From Owenia fusiformis (lineage: Eukaryota > Annelida > Polychaeta > Sabellida > Oweniidae), in NCBI GenBank assembly GCA_903813345.2, contig CAIIXF020000010.1:9912349-9976348 (forward strand): DNA of 64,000 nt. Reading direction: 5' to 3'. The translations under genes and the position numbers were made by a program. The notes under the pieces were generated by a model. The model made no database searches, was not told the DNA's origin, and saw only the letters and a list, made by a program, of their open reading frames with translations. Every line of letters begins with the position of its first letter. Position 1 is the first letter of the stretch. Positions 33,611 to 46,500 of the stretch are shown one piece after another.

Positions 33611-36370
33611 ATTATGATATGTACAACTTTCAAAGTCATATTTTTCAAAAAATGTCTGTTTTTTTCAAGTGACGAAAAGTAATATTTGAATGATAAACTC
33701 TATTTACAAACTTTACACAGGGCCTTTAACTAAACTGCGTATTCGACTAATTTGATGGATTTGACGAAGTACTGTGACCTATGCAAAAGAGACCGCGATT
33801 AGCTGTTTCTTTCAAGAGTAATCAATTTTAGTTCAATGTCGTCTTCAATGGCCATGAATCCAACTTCACCGCGTTCTGATCGACGGGAACCGAGTATACA
33901 GGCGATACAGAAGTAACGTCAAAGGTGTTGCCATATCAATAACTTCACTATAATCATTTTTAAACTTGGTAAAAATATTTCCCCAACATCACATATGATG
34001 CCAAACACGCCATTAGTTGATTATTAAATTTTCTGAGAGAGAGTTCAGCCAACCATCACAATGCCAAATATGTGTTCGGGAAAGATGAATGTTTTACTGC
34101 ACAGTGTACTGGGATAATGCCTCAGCACACACGCCCATCCTGGCATCCAGTGCATTGGGCGAGCTGAGCCTGCCATAACTTGAGCATGTCCCATATTCCC
34201 CTACTTAACAACACGTGACCTTTGCTTACATGGTGAACTAAATGGAAGCTAATGTGAATCAGTTTTCAACTAGGATGAAGAATCTAGGTTTTCAAACTTA
34301 TGACGATTTAAGAAAAGATGTGGGAGCATTCCAAAAAATGAACTATCATGGAATTCGAGATCTGTTCGCAGATTGGGTACTATGGTGAAAATATATTGCG
34401 TGGTGGTGGCAATTATGCAGAGTAATAATATGTAAACAATTGAGCAATTAAATGCTGATGATTTTAATATTACAAAGTGTTTCAAACTAACATAATATTG
34501 TCTTAAATTTTTCATTCCATTTTCTACCAAAATAAGTAATTTGCCCCGGATGGCGTCACATCGGGTTACCATAAAATGAACCAATGAAAAGATTAGGAGT
34601 ATTGTTTTTGAGATATTAACTCAGTAATGCTTGGGGAATAATTGTACCAATTGCAAGTTTCAAGATGATTAGTCAAGTAGTATTGAAATGGCAATACTTT
34701 TGACGTTACTTCTGGACCACCCTGTTTATGTGACGGTCTACGAAAATTTAAAGGTACATTTTTGATGGAATACTGTTGTTTAACCGTATACATTTTTAAG
34801 TCCACAACGATCACAAATAGAAATAAACTAAAAAATCTTTACACTATATCGTCATACTGATGGAGCCGAGAGAACGTTAATGCTTCAATCTACATCATGA
34901 TCATTCTTGAAGATCGGGCTTCGCTAGGAAAACTTACCCTAAAGCCTTGGACTAAGAATGATCGTGAGCTTTTAAGAACAACTTTGTAGGCAGAAAAAGA
35001 CTGCGTATCATACAGCATCGAGTGGAATCTGTTCATGTCACTTACAAAGATGTAACCGGGTACGTTTTTGGAATTCATCCAGTGTAAAAATAATGCCCCT
35101 GCCTTCCCCCGAGTGGAGCTTTGAAATCGGTGATTATAAAACCTAGAGGGAATCTAGATCAAAATCCAAGCTAGTTTTTCAACGTAGAATAATAATTGAC
35201 AATGGCAGTATGCTTATACACGTTCACGTAGATGTTCCCTTAAAAACGTGTAGCTTAACCTCGCTAATGTGTTTCGAAATTCGAAAAAAAATCAACACTC
35301 TATGAAAAAAGTCGTTAAGCTCGAGAGAAACGTGAATTGGCCAATGTAAATTTATTCTTGAAAATGTTGCAGCTCTAAATAAGAAGGAAAACAAGACTCC
35401 AAGAAAGAAGTGTAAAAATTAATGGTGGTTGGAATTTTTAAACTCAGAGAATAATGGGGAGTATTCCTTTTAAAATGGCATACTTTTTGTTATCGTTTGT
35501 TATCAATTTTTACATGAAACCTCCAAAATACATATTATTGTTTTTTTGTCCCTAGATCATGGCATATATAGGTCCAATATAAATAAACTAAAGAATCAAT
35601 GATAATGGAGTACGGGGAGGGGTAGCCTAAATGTAATCTATAGGTAAGGCAAATATAAATACGTGAGCCAAAAATGATTACACCTTATTTTCGGTTTCAT
35701 TTGAAAAAATGTCTGCGTTGGCATTTTATAGAATAAGGACATGCAATGTTTTACGGGTTACTGAAAGCGTCAAAGCCTAGCACATTGGGTTCTGAATAGG
35801 AGAAACATAGTTTTGATACTGATAAGATCTAAATGACCAAAATAGGCTTTGACAAGAGTCCATCATTTGAAATGAATGACAGGTACTTGATGGCAACAAG
35901 GCTTGTAGAGCCAAAATTGAAAGATTTTCACTTTTTCTGAGCTATCAGGGGAACGTTTAGCTTAACATCTTCTTTGTCAGACCCATTTTTTAAAATGTAC
36001 ATGCCTACACGTATTTATTTTAGCATTTACAGAGTAAATTAAGTTTAAAGTTTCCCGTAAGTGGAAACTTAGATATCCTCCATTTTAAGATTTTAACTGC
36101 AGGAATTTCAGCTGAAATAACGTTCATTCAGTTTTTTTTAAAGATAATGAAAATCGATGTTAGCCTCGGTGAAATATCCAAACTTCGAAATATTTTCATA
36201 CTAGGTCCATGGGATACGTCTCTACACTACTGACACTTCAACCTTTAGACTTCTTATGAAAACATTTACATTTAATGGTATTTTGATTGGGTATCCTGAT
36301 TGGTTAGAAAAGATCAATGGATTGTAAAATACAAAATCAAATTATTGGAAAGGCCCCGGGAAAGGCATGG
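33611..36370. other. Intergenic, nothing firmly recognised
   Basis: Several short frames exist (for example 34593-34814 and 34890-35078, minus) but they have no family motif and no splice context I trust. Confidence 0.4.
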
Positions 36371-36399
36371 ATGCACTACGGTGCAGTGAGCATTCGAGA

Positions 36400-36568
36400 C
36401 GAAAACAAACCCACGTGTATTTGTTTACAACCTGGCGTGTCGTGGCCTATTTATCAGAACCAATCAAATTCACGTTGCTAGTCACTCCGTTAACAAGTTA
36501 TGAAAAAATAAAATGAAGCGAAGGCTGGCTCTCTGACGTAAAAGGTTGATATCTACATAACAATGAAA
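36400..36568 (+). promoter_or_regulatory. Candidate HMGCR promoter and non-coding first exon
   Basis: A locally CG-richer stretch holds CACGTG (about 36412), a CCAAT box (ACCAATCAAAT, about 36459), TCACTCCGT (about 36482, distantly like a sterol regulatory element), and a CRE-like TGACGTAA (36534-36541). It ends at an exon-like AACAATGAAA/GTGAGT donor (36569). HMGCR genes typically have a non-coding first exon and SRE/CRE control. The acceptor directly before the HMGCR start codon shows that an upstream exon must exist. Assigning it here is inference. Confidence 0.35.
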
Positions 36569-36825
36569 GTGAGTATTTTTCTTGCAGAATATATGATTCG
36601 TGTAAATATTTTCTCTATTTTGGTATTCGAAAATGCCCAAATTTTGGCTAAGAATACATTTTATATGTCACTCAAAGTTCACGATTTCGGAAATTTTTAA
36701 AATTATTTCGTCACGTCGGACATGTCCAATGTCAAAGAATGTGAATCACTCGAATACAATAATATAATTCAGCGCATCCCAAACAAATTGAATGATCAAT
36801 TTATATATGTGCTTTTACATAATAA

Positions 36826-37090
36826 CGCAGATGCGAGTAGGTAGTTACCAGATTCACCACGAGATGCCTCTTTCGGGTCAGATAGCATGGCGATCTATAG
36901 TAGAAAGTTCCCTTTAACTTAAATTACATCTATTTGCGTAGTTCAATTTTCATATAACCCTTATGTATCAAATAGTTATGCAAATAAAAATGTGTCCAGT
37001 AAAAGAAAATGTTATCTGTCCAATACAAGATAAGATAATTCACTTTTTGTGATTTTGTAACATGGGGTCTATGGGGGATCAACTCGAACA
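36826..37090 (+). repeat. Dispersed repeat, inverted relative to 18390-18680
   Basis: CATAATAACGCAGATGCGAG, GGTAGTTACCAGATTCACC, GTTCCCTTTAACTTAAATTAC and TAACATGGGGTCTATGGGG mirror the copy at 18.4 kb. Confidence 0.7.
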
Positions 37091-37733
37091 AGAAGTCACA
37101 TTTTTAAAAAAAATTAGATTTTTGAAGTTTATAGACAATTTTCGAAACCATATTTTTAGATGTACCTTTACATGCATATTTCAAATATGACATCACTTTG
37201 ACTGAATTTTGAATATTTAATGACGTAAATCAAGATTATTTCTACTCGCATCTAGTCTATTGAGTAGGGACTATCACTCAGTACCAGGTTCGGTCCACGG
37301 GGAGTCAGTCACCCCCTACTGTATATAGACCAATAGAATATTGGTCTAGTCTATAGGGTAAAGGGGTGTAACATTGACGTGTAGGGTAATGTCGACATAA
37401 GAGACAGGATAATATAGTCCTGGCAATTAATAATGACTTAAAAATTAAGATTTGCCAAGGAGCCATGTTTAATATAAGCTATTATTATATCACTGTCATA
37501 TTCTTCACTCTCTGATTGGCCCATGTCTATGTAAAAAATAACAAGCAATATTCAACAGAAGTCACCTGACTTCCATTGAATATCATAAGATATTCACCAG
37601 TCACGACTTAGTCCAAATAATTTAAATTTTATATATCCCCGGAAGTATATAGTATGTTATGATTAACGAGACATCCATAATTTTTTATTCTATTAATGTG
37701 AATGAGGAATATAACAGTAAATTATAAAACAAA

Positions 37734-37858
37734 CATTTAATTCTATTTATAGTGAATATCTGTGACACTTTCACAAGATGATATTCCACTAGCCCTTGGG
37801 GCTTCTTGGAATATCACTTGTGAAAGATGCACAGGTATTCACCTAAATAGAATTAAAT
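37734..37858. repeat. Long palindrome, arms about 58 bp
   Basis: TTTAATTCTATTTATAGTGA opens the left arm and TCACCTAAATAGAATTAAA closes the right. The interior (ACTTTCACAAGATGATATTCC against GGAATATCACTTGTGAAAG) pairs almost throughout, with a centre of TTGG. It could fold as a cruciform or be a tiny fold-back element. Confidence 0.75.
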
Positions 37859-37859
37859 A

Positions 37860-40265
37860 TTTGTATAATATTTAATTTGATGATGGTAAAAACAAGATAA
37901 AGCTCTCAAATAATCTTACTATTGTCAGGATTAATATTACTGTAGAAAAATGGTGTAGTCTTATTACTTTAAGCTGGGAATGAGAGATTGTATCTCCAAG
38001 AAGTTTGTTTTTACATCTATCCAGAGAATAACTGAAGAACTAGTGGTTTGATTTTCTTTGTAAAGTATTTGGTAGAAAGTTTGACCTTGCTTGTATTTCT
38101 CTATCACAAACTTTTTGCATCTCTTGAATCTTTCAATGTCACATTTAATAGAATGAAAATCATTTTTGGATACAATGTTTTTTGTGATATTTTTAGACAA
38201 ATAAATGGTTTTGTAACATTTTCAATACTAATGAAATACTAGGTAAATGTTATAAGCAGTAAGTGCCAAATTCTATTGAAAAGAAAAGCAAAGAAATCTG
38301 TTGACCCAAGTGGTGTCAATTTACAGCTACAGCATTTACCTGTTAACTGAGGTTTTTCATCAGTTGAAGTTCGTTAACCTGTGGGAAGTTTAACTTGATG
38401 ATTTCAAAGGAGACCTTGAAAGTTGAAAAAAATTTGAAAATATTATTTATCCCATACTTGGACGTGTTACAGGTACATAAAGCAGGTTTGTAAAAACTTA
38501 TATTTTCATCAGCGTTAATAATCAAAGATTCGAGAAAATAAATGTGGATGAATATCTGAAAGAACAGGAAAATCTGGTCACGAAAACAAAACTGGACATG
38601 AATATTTTAAAATATTTCCATGGTTGAAAGAAATAGCCGGTTCAGACCTACGGCCCTCGGGCAGATATATTATATTGGCCTCGGGATAATCCCAATATCC
38701 TGAACCTCATATAGGATAATCTCTATATATCTGTGTTTTTTACATTCACCAAGCTTTACCATCTTGGCCCCATAGCTTTACTACCTTTGAATAAACATAT
38801 AACAGAGAGAGCTGCATCTGACTTCTGTTAATTTTAATTTCAATAAAAACAACAACAACAACAAAATTGACAACTTTTAAAGTAAAATACATATAATTTA
38901 TTCATGAAACAGTGCTCCAATTATAATACCTATGAGTAGCTCTGACACTTGAAAAAAACAATTACCCTGCAATGTAAGCATGGTTGAAACAGAATAATAC
39001 AGGATCAACAAATTATTAGTAAAAATGCAGACCAGTCAATGCACTATTGGCGGTTAACCAGTTAGCACCATTAGTTGACAAATATTCCAACATTTTCACA
39101 TTAAAGGGATGCAACGAGATTCTCATTGTGAGATTTGAATCCATACAATTGTGGCGATTTTACTACCCCTAAAGCAACATTAAATGTTGTTTTTGGCTCA
39201 CACAGTGAGCCTATGGGATCGACCAGGCGTCCGTCCATCCGTTGGTCCATCCGTCAACATTGGCTGCACAAATTAAAACTGCTATTCGGATTGAGTCATA
39301 TCCACATTCATTTTATGGATATCCATAATGCCTATCATCGCCATTTCCCAAGTTTGCCCGGTTTCCGAGAAATTGCTGATTTGGACGTCAAAAATTCACA
39401 TTTTCTGTAAATACTAGACACTTTGTTGAAGTAGAACTTTCAAATAACTTGCAGTAGTTGCTGTGGAGGGATCGTCTGCCTGACTGCCATGGGGTCTCAG
39501 GCTTAAACATGAATTTTAGATCCCCATGGTAGATTATGTTATTAAAAAGTTAAAAAGGAAAACAAACATTATTACAAACGTTACTCATTGCACGGATTAA
39601 GTTATTTCTACTAAACCTCTGAGATTTTCTTTGTGTTTTTATCAAAATAGTGTAATCTCCCAGTGGACAGTTCTGGTGAACCTACCCCATGTTAGAATCT
39701 GATTTACACCCATACCCACTAAAAGATGAAAAATTAGCATATTTTGGCCAACTTTGTACAAATAATAATTTTCGCAGGGACTGTGGCTGGTGCGTGCTAG
39801 TTTGACGTCACACAGATCAAGTTCCTGCATATTCACCAACATGGCCTTCAAAAATAACCGGAAAGGGAAATGAAGAGCCAAATTTTACTTTCATTGTCAG
39901 TTTGCATTTCCTTTAATGCATTAGTTTTTCATGATCATGTTTCATTGACCTTAGATTTCATAATATTTAATCTTTGCAATTGTGTTATTTGTAAACAATT
40001 GCGTAAATTCTCTTTAGGATATTCTGGCAGGCAATTTCAACATATCTTCTATACATTGCATGGTGCCAATATCCAAAATGAAAATATGCAAACATATAGT
40101 TCACTTAGATACCTGTAAGATGGATGGGAAATTAAAACCAGGTACTTTCACAGTATTTATTAAGAATTATTTTTCTGTATTACACTGTTTTCATCAACAT
40201 TTAGTTTTTATTGTTTGCTTTGAAATTTGTAGATACAGTGTATACGAATAGTTGGTTACAAATCT
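37860..40265. other. Upstream HMGCR intron or intergenic DNA
   Basis: Nothing coding is recognised. A CAACAACAACAACAA run lies near 38850. At about 39193-39262 GGCTCACACAGTGAGCC followed by GTCCGTCCATCCG resembles the head of the array at 57.9 kb. Confidence 0.45.
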
Positions 40266-40269
40266 TCTA

Positions 40270-40700
40270 CTTTGGTGGGCATTTATGTCTCTTAAATATT
40301 TTATACTTCATATTTCAGCACTGAAAAAGCCAACAGAATTATGTTAAAGTGAGCATTTATGACTCTTACATATCTTATACTTCATATTTCAGCACTGAAA
40401 TAAGTCAAACAGAAGTATGTTAAAGTGGGCATTTATGACTCTTACATATCTTATACTAATTGTTGATGTTTCAGCACTGAAAAAGCCAAACAGAAGTATG
40501 TTAAAATGGGCATTTATGACTCTTACATATCTTATACTAATTGTTGATGTTTCAGCACTGAAAAAGCCAAACAGAAGTATGTTAAAATGGGCATTTATGA
40601 CTCTTACATATCTTATACTAATTGTTGATGTTTCAGCACTGAAAAAGCCAAACAGAAGTATGTTAAAGTGGGCATTTATGACTCATGGGGAAGTATGTGC
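40270..40700 (+). repeat. 81-bp minisatellite repeating the acceptor and start codon of HMGCR coding exon 1
   Basis: TTTCAG acceptors occur at 40313, 40387, 40469, 40550 and 40631 (spacings 74, 82, 81, 81). Each is followed by CACTGAAA, then ATGTTAAARTGGGCATTTATGAC with ATGs at 40341, 40417, 40498, 40579 and 40660. Only the last unit continues into the real exon (ATGACTCATGGGG); the others continue TCTTACATATCTTATAC back to the next acceptor. The three 81-bp units are 27 codons each and stay open in the HMGCR frame from 40417. Confidence 0.9.
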
Positions 40701-43515
40701 CAGTCATCCATGGGAGGTCATCATGGGCATGGTTACCTTGGCAACTGTTGGGATGTCATTCGGTCTCATCCCAGGAGATAATGATCATGATGATCGACTT
40801 TGTGGCCTGAATTTTGTGTGCTCACAAGGCAAGGTATGATGTGTTTTTGCAATCATTCATTTATGCATTTGATTATGTTAATTGATTAATCAACTAACTT
40901 ACCTACTAATTAATTAATTAAATAACTTAAATGAGGACTAATTGAAACAATAAATCTTAACAAATTCAATAAATGAAGTATAATATGTTGATAATAAACA
41001 TTGAATTCATAAATAATACATTTCAGTCAGAAAAGTTAAAATGATAACCCTTTAATACTTTATTATATGTATTGAAGATATGTTTGTTGAATATTTGCAG
41101 TACACCCCTGAGACTGACTTAATAATCCTCCCTACAATAACACGATGCGTTGCGGTCATCTATTTCTATCTACAGTTCAGGAACCTCAAGAAAACAGGCT
41201 CAAAATATCTTCTTGGTAAGTGTTAGAGTGCACCTTACATGAATATCTTTAAATACTAAATATCTTGTTAATTATTGTTAATTTAATAAGGGTATATTAC
41301 AACATCATTTACAAATTTAAAGTCAGATATTTTGGAAAATATTCTGTCCCTCAGAAAATTGTGCAAGGTAGCAAATCAAATATTTTATTTCATGATAGTA
41401 CTAATGATCACATCACTAGTTAGAGTTCAATAAACGCGACTTGTATTTGCATAACATTGCAAACTACCTGAAGCAAATATTTACAAAACAAGTTTCTTTA
41501 CAGAAATGTTATCGCTGTGACAATATTCAATGTTGATGTATTATCCCACCAAATAAAGTTCAGGATGCATATTATATAAAGAAGCTGTTCATCTGGGGGT
41601 CATTAACAGAAACTTAGTAAAGTTACAAATCAGCAAATCAATTGTTGTAACCATGGATATAATGAGATGACGTCACAGTTAGAGAACAATGGATTTTATG
41701 AATTCTTAACTTTAAGAAGTTTCTGTAAATGCCCCCCAGGTCATTAGTCTGTTCATTCATTTGTCTGTGCTTTCTTTTGTGTTCATGGAATCTTTGATAA
41801 CTGCCATTTTCACAAAAAATGTAATTTTTATAACAATACCAGTTATCACATTTGGGTCAAATTTAATAGGCCTTCTCTTGAAGAATTTTTTTTTCTAATG
41901 CATAAGGCAGAAAAAATATTGTTCAAATATTTCATATCCCAGAACTACCCATACACTTTTAGTGTTGATGACACCCATACCAGTACAGTGTATTATTAAA
42001 CTGTTTTTTATTGTTTTTTCAGGAATCATAGGAGTTTTCACAATTTTATCAAGCTTTGTGTTTAGTTTTGCTGTTGTAAAAATCATGGGCAAAGATGTCA
42101 ATGGCCTCAAGTAAGAAAAATAGTTTTCACTTTAATTTTATGCAATCATAAATTTTGTACATTGCAGATATCCTTGCATTACTCAAAAATATTGATTCCA
42201 AATATTAATAAGTCTTGAAATCTGTTTAGTTGTATATTTTCTCAACTCTGGACAATTACTAACATGATTAAACAAATTTGATTTTACACATATGTGTTTT
42301 CCTTTTAAAAAAACATGATTTTTGCAGCCTGATTGCATATTTTTTATCTGCACCAAATTACAGTTTTGAAACTAATAATATATGTAATATTTCAGCGAAG
42401 CCCTGCCATTCTTCCTTTTACTGGTAGATGTTTCACGTGCCTGCTCTCTCGCAAGATACGCACTAAGGTCTCGCACCCAGGAGGAAGTTCGCAAAAATAT
42501 TGGCTATGGGATGGCCGACATTGGACCAATCATAACCCTTGACTCATGTGTTGAGTTTCTAGTGATTGGTGTTGGAACAATATCAGGTTTGAACGTTTGT
42601 GTTATTTGAGATCCAGTTAACTAAGTTCACACCAACGGTGCTTTGATGAAGCTTTTAAGCAGCGTGCAAAACTGCTTTGCACGCCGCTATAAAGCGCCAT
42701 CAAAGTGCCGTTGGCATTAACTTAGCTTTAGCAAATTTCATGCAATAGATGTGACAAACTACTCTTTTTTCACTTTATTCAGTTTCACTTTATTCAGTAT
42801 TGTATGGAAATCTCTCATTTTACACTAACCATTGGATACTTATTTCTCAGTTATTAAAAGTGAAAAGGTCTGTATTGTTAGAGCTAAAGATTAGAACCCA
42901 TGTCTACAAAGTATTAACTATAATTGTTTAAAAGACCAACTGCACTTATTTTCACCCAGTTTAGGACATACGTGCATTGAATTGATGTTTTTGCAGGAGT
43001 ACCCATCCTACAGACAATGTCCTGCTTTGGTTGTCTCTCGGTTATTGTCAACTATATAGCATTCATGACCTTCTATCCAGCCTGCTTGGCATTGGTTTTA
43101 GAGGTAAGCTACACTCCGTATGTATTCATAGTTTTCAAAATTTAATTTTGATTAAGGCTAATTTTCCAGGGGCCTAATTAAAAAGGAATTTGAGGTCAAT
43201 TCTGAAATATATAAACTCTTGTGGCTATTTGTACTTATTTATGAATTTGCAATTTTAAGAACAGTCGGGATATTTTGTTTGACCAATTTTGGATTTTTCT
43301 TGTCAGAAGAGAGTAATAAGGAGAACTTTTGCACCTAATTGACTTAAAGACGATACATCTTTACTATAATGTATATCTATACAATTTTCTTTGACGTTTA
43401 GATTCTGAGAGAGGTAAATGATGGTCAACCAATCTGGCAGATAGGACAGGTCTCTGCACTGAAAGATGATGGAGAAAAACCAGACCCTGTAACACAAAGG
43501 ATAAAAATGATCATG
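40660..43515 (+). CDS. HMGCR: HMGCR exons 1-6: membrane and sterol-sensing domain
   Basis: Residues 1-263 cover the first membrane spans and the sterol-sensing domain. The INSIG-binding YIYF motif of vertebrates (human 75-78) reads YFYL at 79-82. Both lysines that vertebrates ubiquitinate for sterol-driven degradation are kept: Lys93 (GSKYLLG, human Lys89) and Lys260 (VTQRIKMIM, human Lys248). Strongly conserved stretches include [29 protein letters not shown] and [15 protein letters not shown]. Junctions fall at GTATG, GTAAG, GTAAG, GTTTG, GTAAG and GTAAG donors. Confidence 0.95.
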
Positions 43516-46500
43516 GTAAGATGATATGAGGTAATTAAGCTCAAAGAATTTAACCTGCTGTGAAACGTGTCTGAAGTGACTTTGGTGTTAGAGAGAATAA
43601 AGTTATTTAAACTAAAAATTCACAGTTATACTTCTGTCTTGTATAATATTTCATTATTTGCTTTATTGTTTGTACCAGTATCTTATTTGTTATATTCTTA
43701 TAAGCCACATTTCTTTTGATTTATTCTTTTAAGCCACATTTCATTTGATTTATTCTTTTAAGCCACATTTCATTTGTTTTATTCTTTTAAGCCACATTTC
43801 TTTTGATTTATTCTTTTAAGCCACATTTCATTTGATTTATTCTTTTAAGCTATATTTCATTTGATTTATTCTTTTAAGGTGGTATTCCAGTAAATAACTT
43901 TGCTGATAAACATATATTTTTTATGTGCTTATTTTGAAGTATATTCAATTCCTAACATTTTGGTACCAAAAAAATATAGGGTCACCGTGGAAATTTTCGA
44001 GATACACATCCGAGAAAAAATGTGGTTTTACATGATTTTTCCTGATTTGATGGATTGGGTTTTCACCATTTACATGTTATTTCAATGGGATTTTTTAATA
44101 TTTGCTGACTCAACTTTGAACTACTAGTGCTGAAAATTTTACTGATAAACCTATATTTATATTTTGACATTTTGTCAATATGAATGCCTTCTTTCATATA
44201 AGCTAATAAAAAATATAGGTCACCGTGAGTTTTTTTTCATATTATGACATCATAATATGTTGGTCAATTTTTCATTATTTCTGCATTTTTGTGTATTTAT
44301 GATGTTATAGCAGCAGTTCATCCATCTTGAGTATTCCTATTCATAACAAAATACTTATTTAGAATTGATACACCATATTAAACATCTGAACATATACATA
44401 TATATTACCTCTATTTTTAAATCACGCATCGTGTTATAATTGAGTTAGATTAAAATTAAGGCGTTAAATATTTTGCATAGCAACCACCTAGCAACGGGCA
44501 AAATACTTCAAAATGGCTCTCAGCATCGACAATTGGCAAGATATACATTGCTTTAGCAACATTATACTTATTAAAACCCAAAGTATAATGTGTTATCTTC
44601 TCTTTCATATAGCCATATTTTGCATAGCAACTGCATAGCAACGGGTCAAAATTGTCAAACTAGAAGCCCTTATACATCATGTCACTATTTTGGCTGCATA
44701 TCAGGATATTTTGAAAGTGAAAAAATCTTAAAGACCCAAGTAAGATTAAAATATGCTGAAACCCAGATAAAACCCTAGGAGTAAGGTCCTAGGGGTAAGG
44801 CTCTATTTTCTGCATAGCAACCGCATAGCAACAGGTCAATATAGTCAAAATTACTAGAAGCCATTGTACATCATGTCACTATTTTGGCTGCTAATCAGGA
44901 TATCTTGAAAATGAAAAAAATTAGTTTAAAATATACCAAAACCCAGATAAGACCCTAGGTGTGAGGTCCTGATGGGGCCCTAGTGATACCCTACTACTAA
45001 TAATAAATATTAGTGCATTAATAGCTCACTGATTTCTAAAAAGGATCACCAAGGTCTCAATAGGTCCTCGTTAGTATAGACGTATATGGTCTCTTTAGAT
45101 CCTCATTGGGGTTTTGGGATCCCTCATTGGGATACACGTTTGGAAGAACCTTCTTTTTGTTGAAGATTATAAAATCACACTAAATTTGAGAAACCTCTGA
45201 TTAAAAGTTGGAGATTCTATAGACTCAGTATGACATCAAAACATATTTAAAACCAGAATTCATATTGGGATACACTTTATAACTTGTAAATAGCCACACA
45301 CATTCAAAGGGACACACAGATCCTGGTCAGTGATCAATGATGGTCACAAACAAACATAGGTACTAGAATTCTCTAAAAATTTCACAATAAGAAGAATGAA
45401 TCAAGCTGAGCCATTGAACTCCAACTAAGACATTAAAAAGGAATGGCATAAAAATGGAGAATATCTATTATGTCTCTATAGTTTTTTTTTAACTTTGAAA
45501 TAATAAACAAGTTCTTTAAACATGTTAGAAGATAATGTACTAGTATTTTTTATTTATCTACTTTTGAACTTTATCAAAATATAGTAGCGCACAAAAATTA
45601 CCATGAGCACAGTAGGTATGAGTTTTGTGATACTATACACAGGTGATAGTCCTTGTAAGGTGCAAATATCAAGGTTGTACAATATGACATTATGTTCACT
45701 GTTTGCCCTGTTAGCTCTCCTTGTACAGGGCAAATACCAATGTGATACTATTAGTATAAGATGCTACTGTATGACTATGTTTGTTCACTGTGTGCCTTGT
45801 TAGCTCTCCTCATAAGGTCCAAATACAAAGATTGTATAACATGTATAAGATACCAATTTGTTCACTGTGTGCCTTGTTAGCTCTCCTAACAAGGTACAAA
45901 TACCAAGGTTGTTGAAGTCATGTGGAAGTTGCCATTACATTCACTCTGTGCCTTTTTAGCTCTCCTTGAAAGGTTCAAATACAAAAGTTGTTGTATTCAC
46001 TGTGACATTACCAATTGTAACCTGAAAATAGTAAAAACAAAGATTTTATTTATATTGTAAGTGCTTTTATGGTATTTTAAAATGTAAAGTAGAACAAAGA
46101 AATCAAACAGAAGCAGATGATAACAATGATATACTGTACATGTATGTAGCTTTAGCCATTTTACAAAGTTTATTCTCAAACTAGAAATTGGCAAATCCAG
46201 TGAGATCAGATCCCAACACACTATATTCATGAATCTATACATGTATATTATCACAATGTTATATTAACCATTTACCATATATCTTTGATTAAATTGGCAG
46301 ATGTAAAAGACATACATTAGAGATGTATCAGAATTTCCACCATTGCATTTGGGTGGTGATCTTAGGTTTCAAAGGCACAAATGCAAGGCAATACAATTAT
46401 ATTTGAGATAATATATGTTGTATAATGTGGAGAGATCTCTAAATTATATCAATTTTGAATTCCTGCTCTAGGCAGCCATTTTCAATTTTCAGGGACACGA

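Noticed and set aside
34593-35078. Two minus-strand frames that looked like possible exons
   Set aside because: No family motifs, no consistent splice sites, and neighbouring frames are equally open by chance in AT-rich DNA.
40417-40659. An 81-residue N-terminal extension of HMGCR made of three 27-residue repeats
   Set aside because: The ATG at 40660 aligns exactly with the vertebrate start, and the sequence before it is intron/acceptor repeat. It is kept only as a finding to test in RNA.
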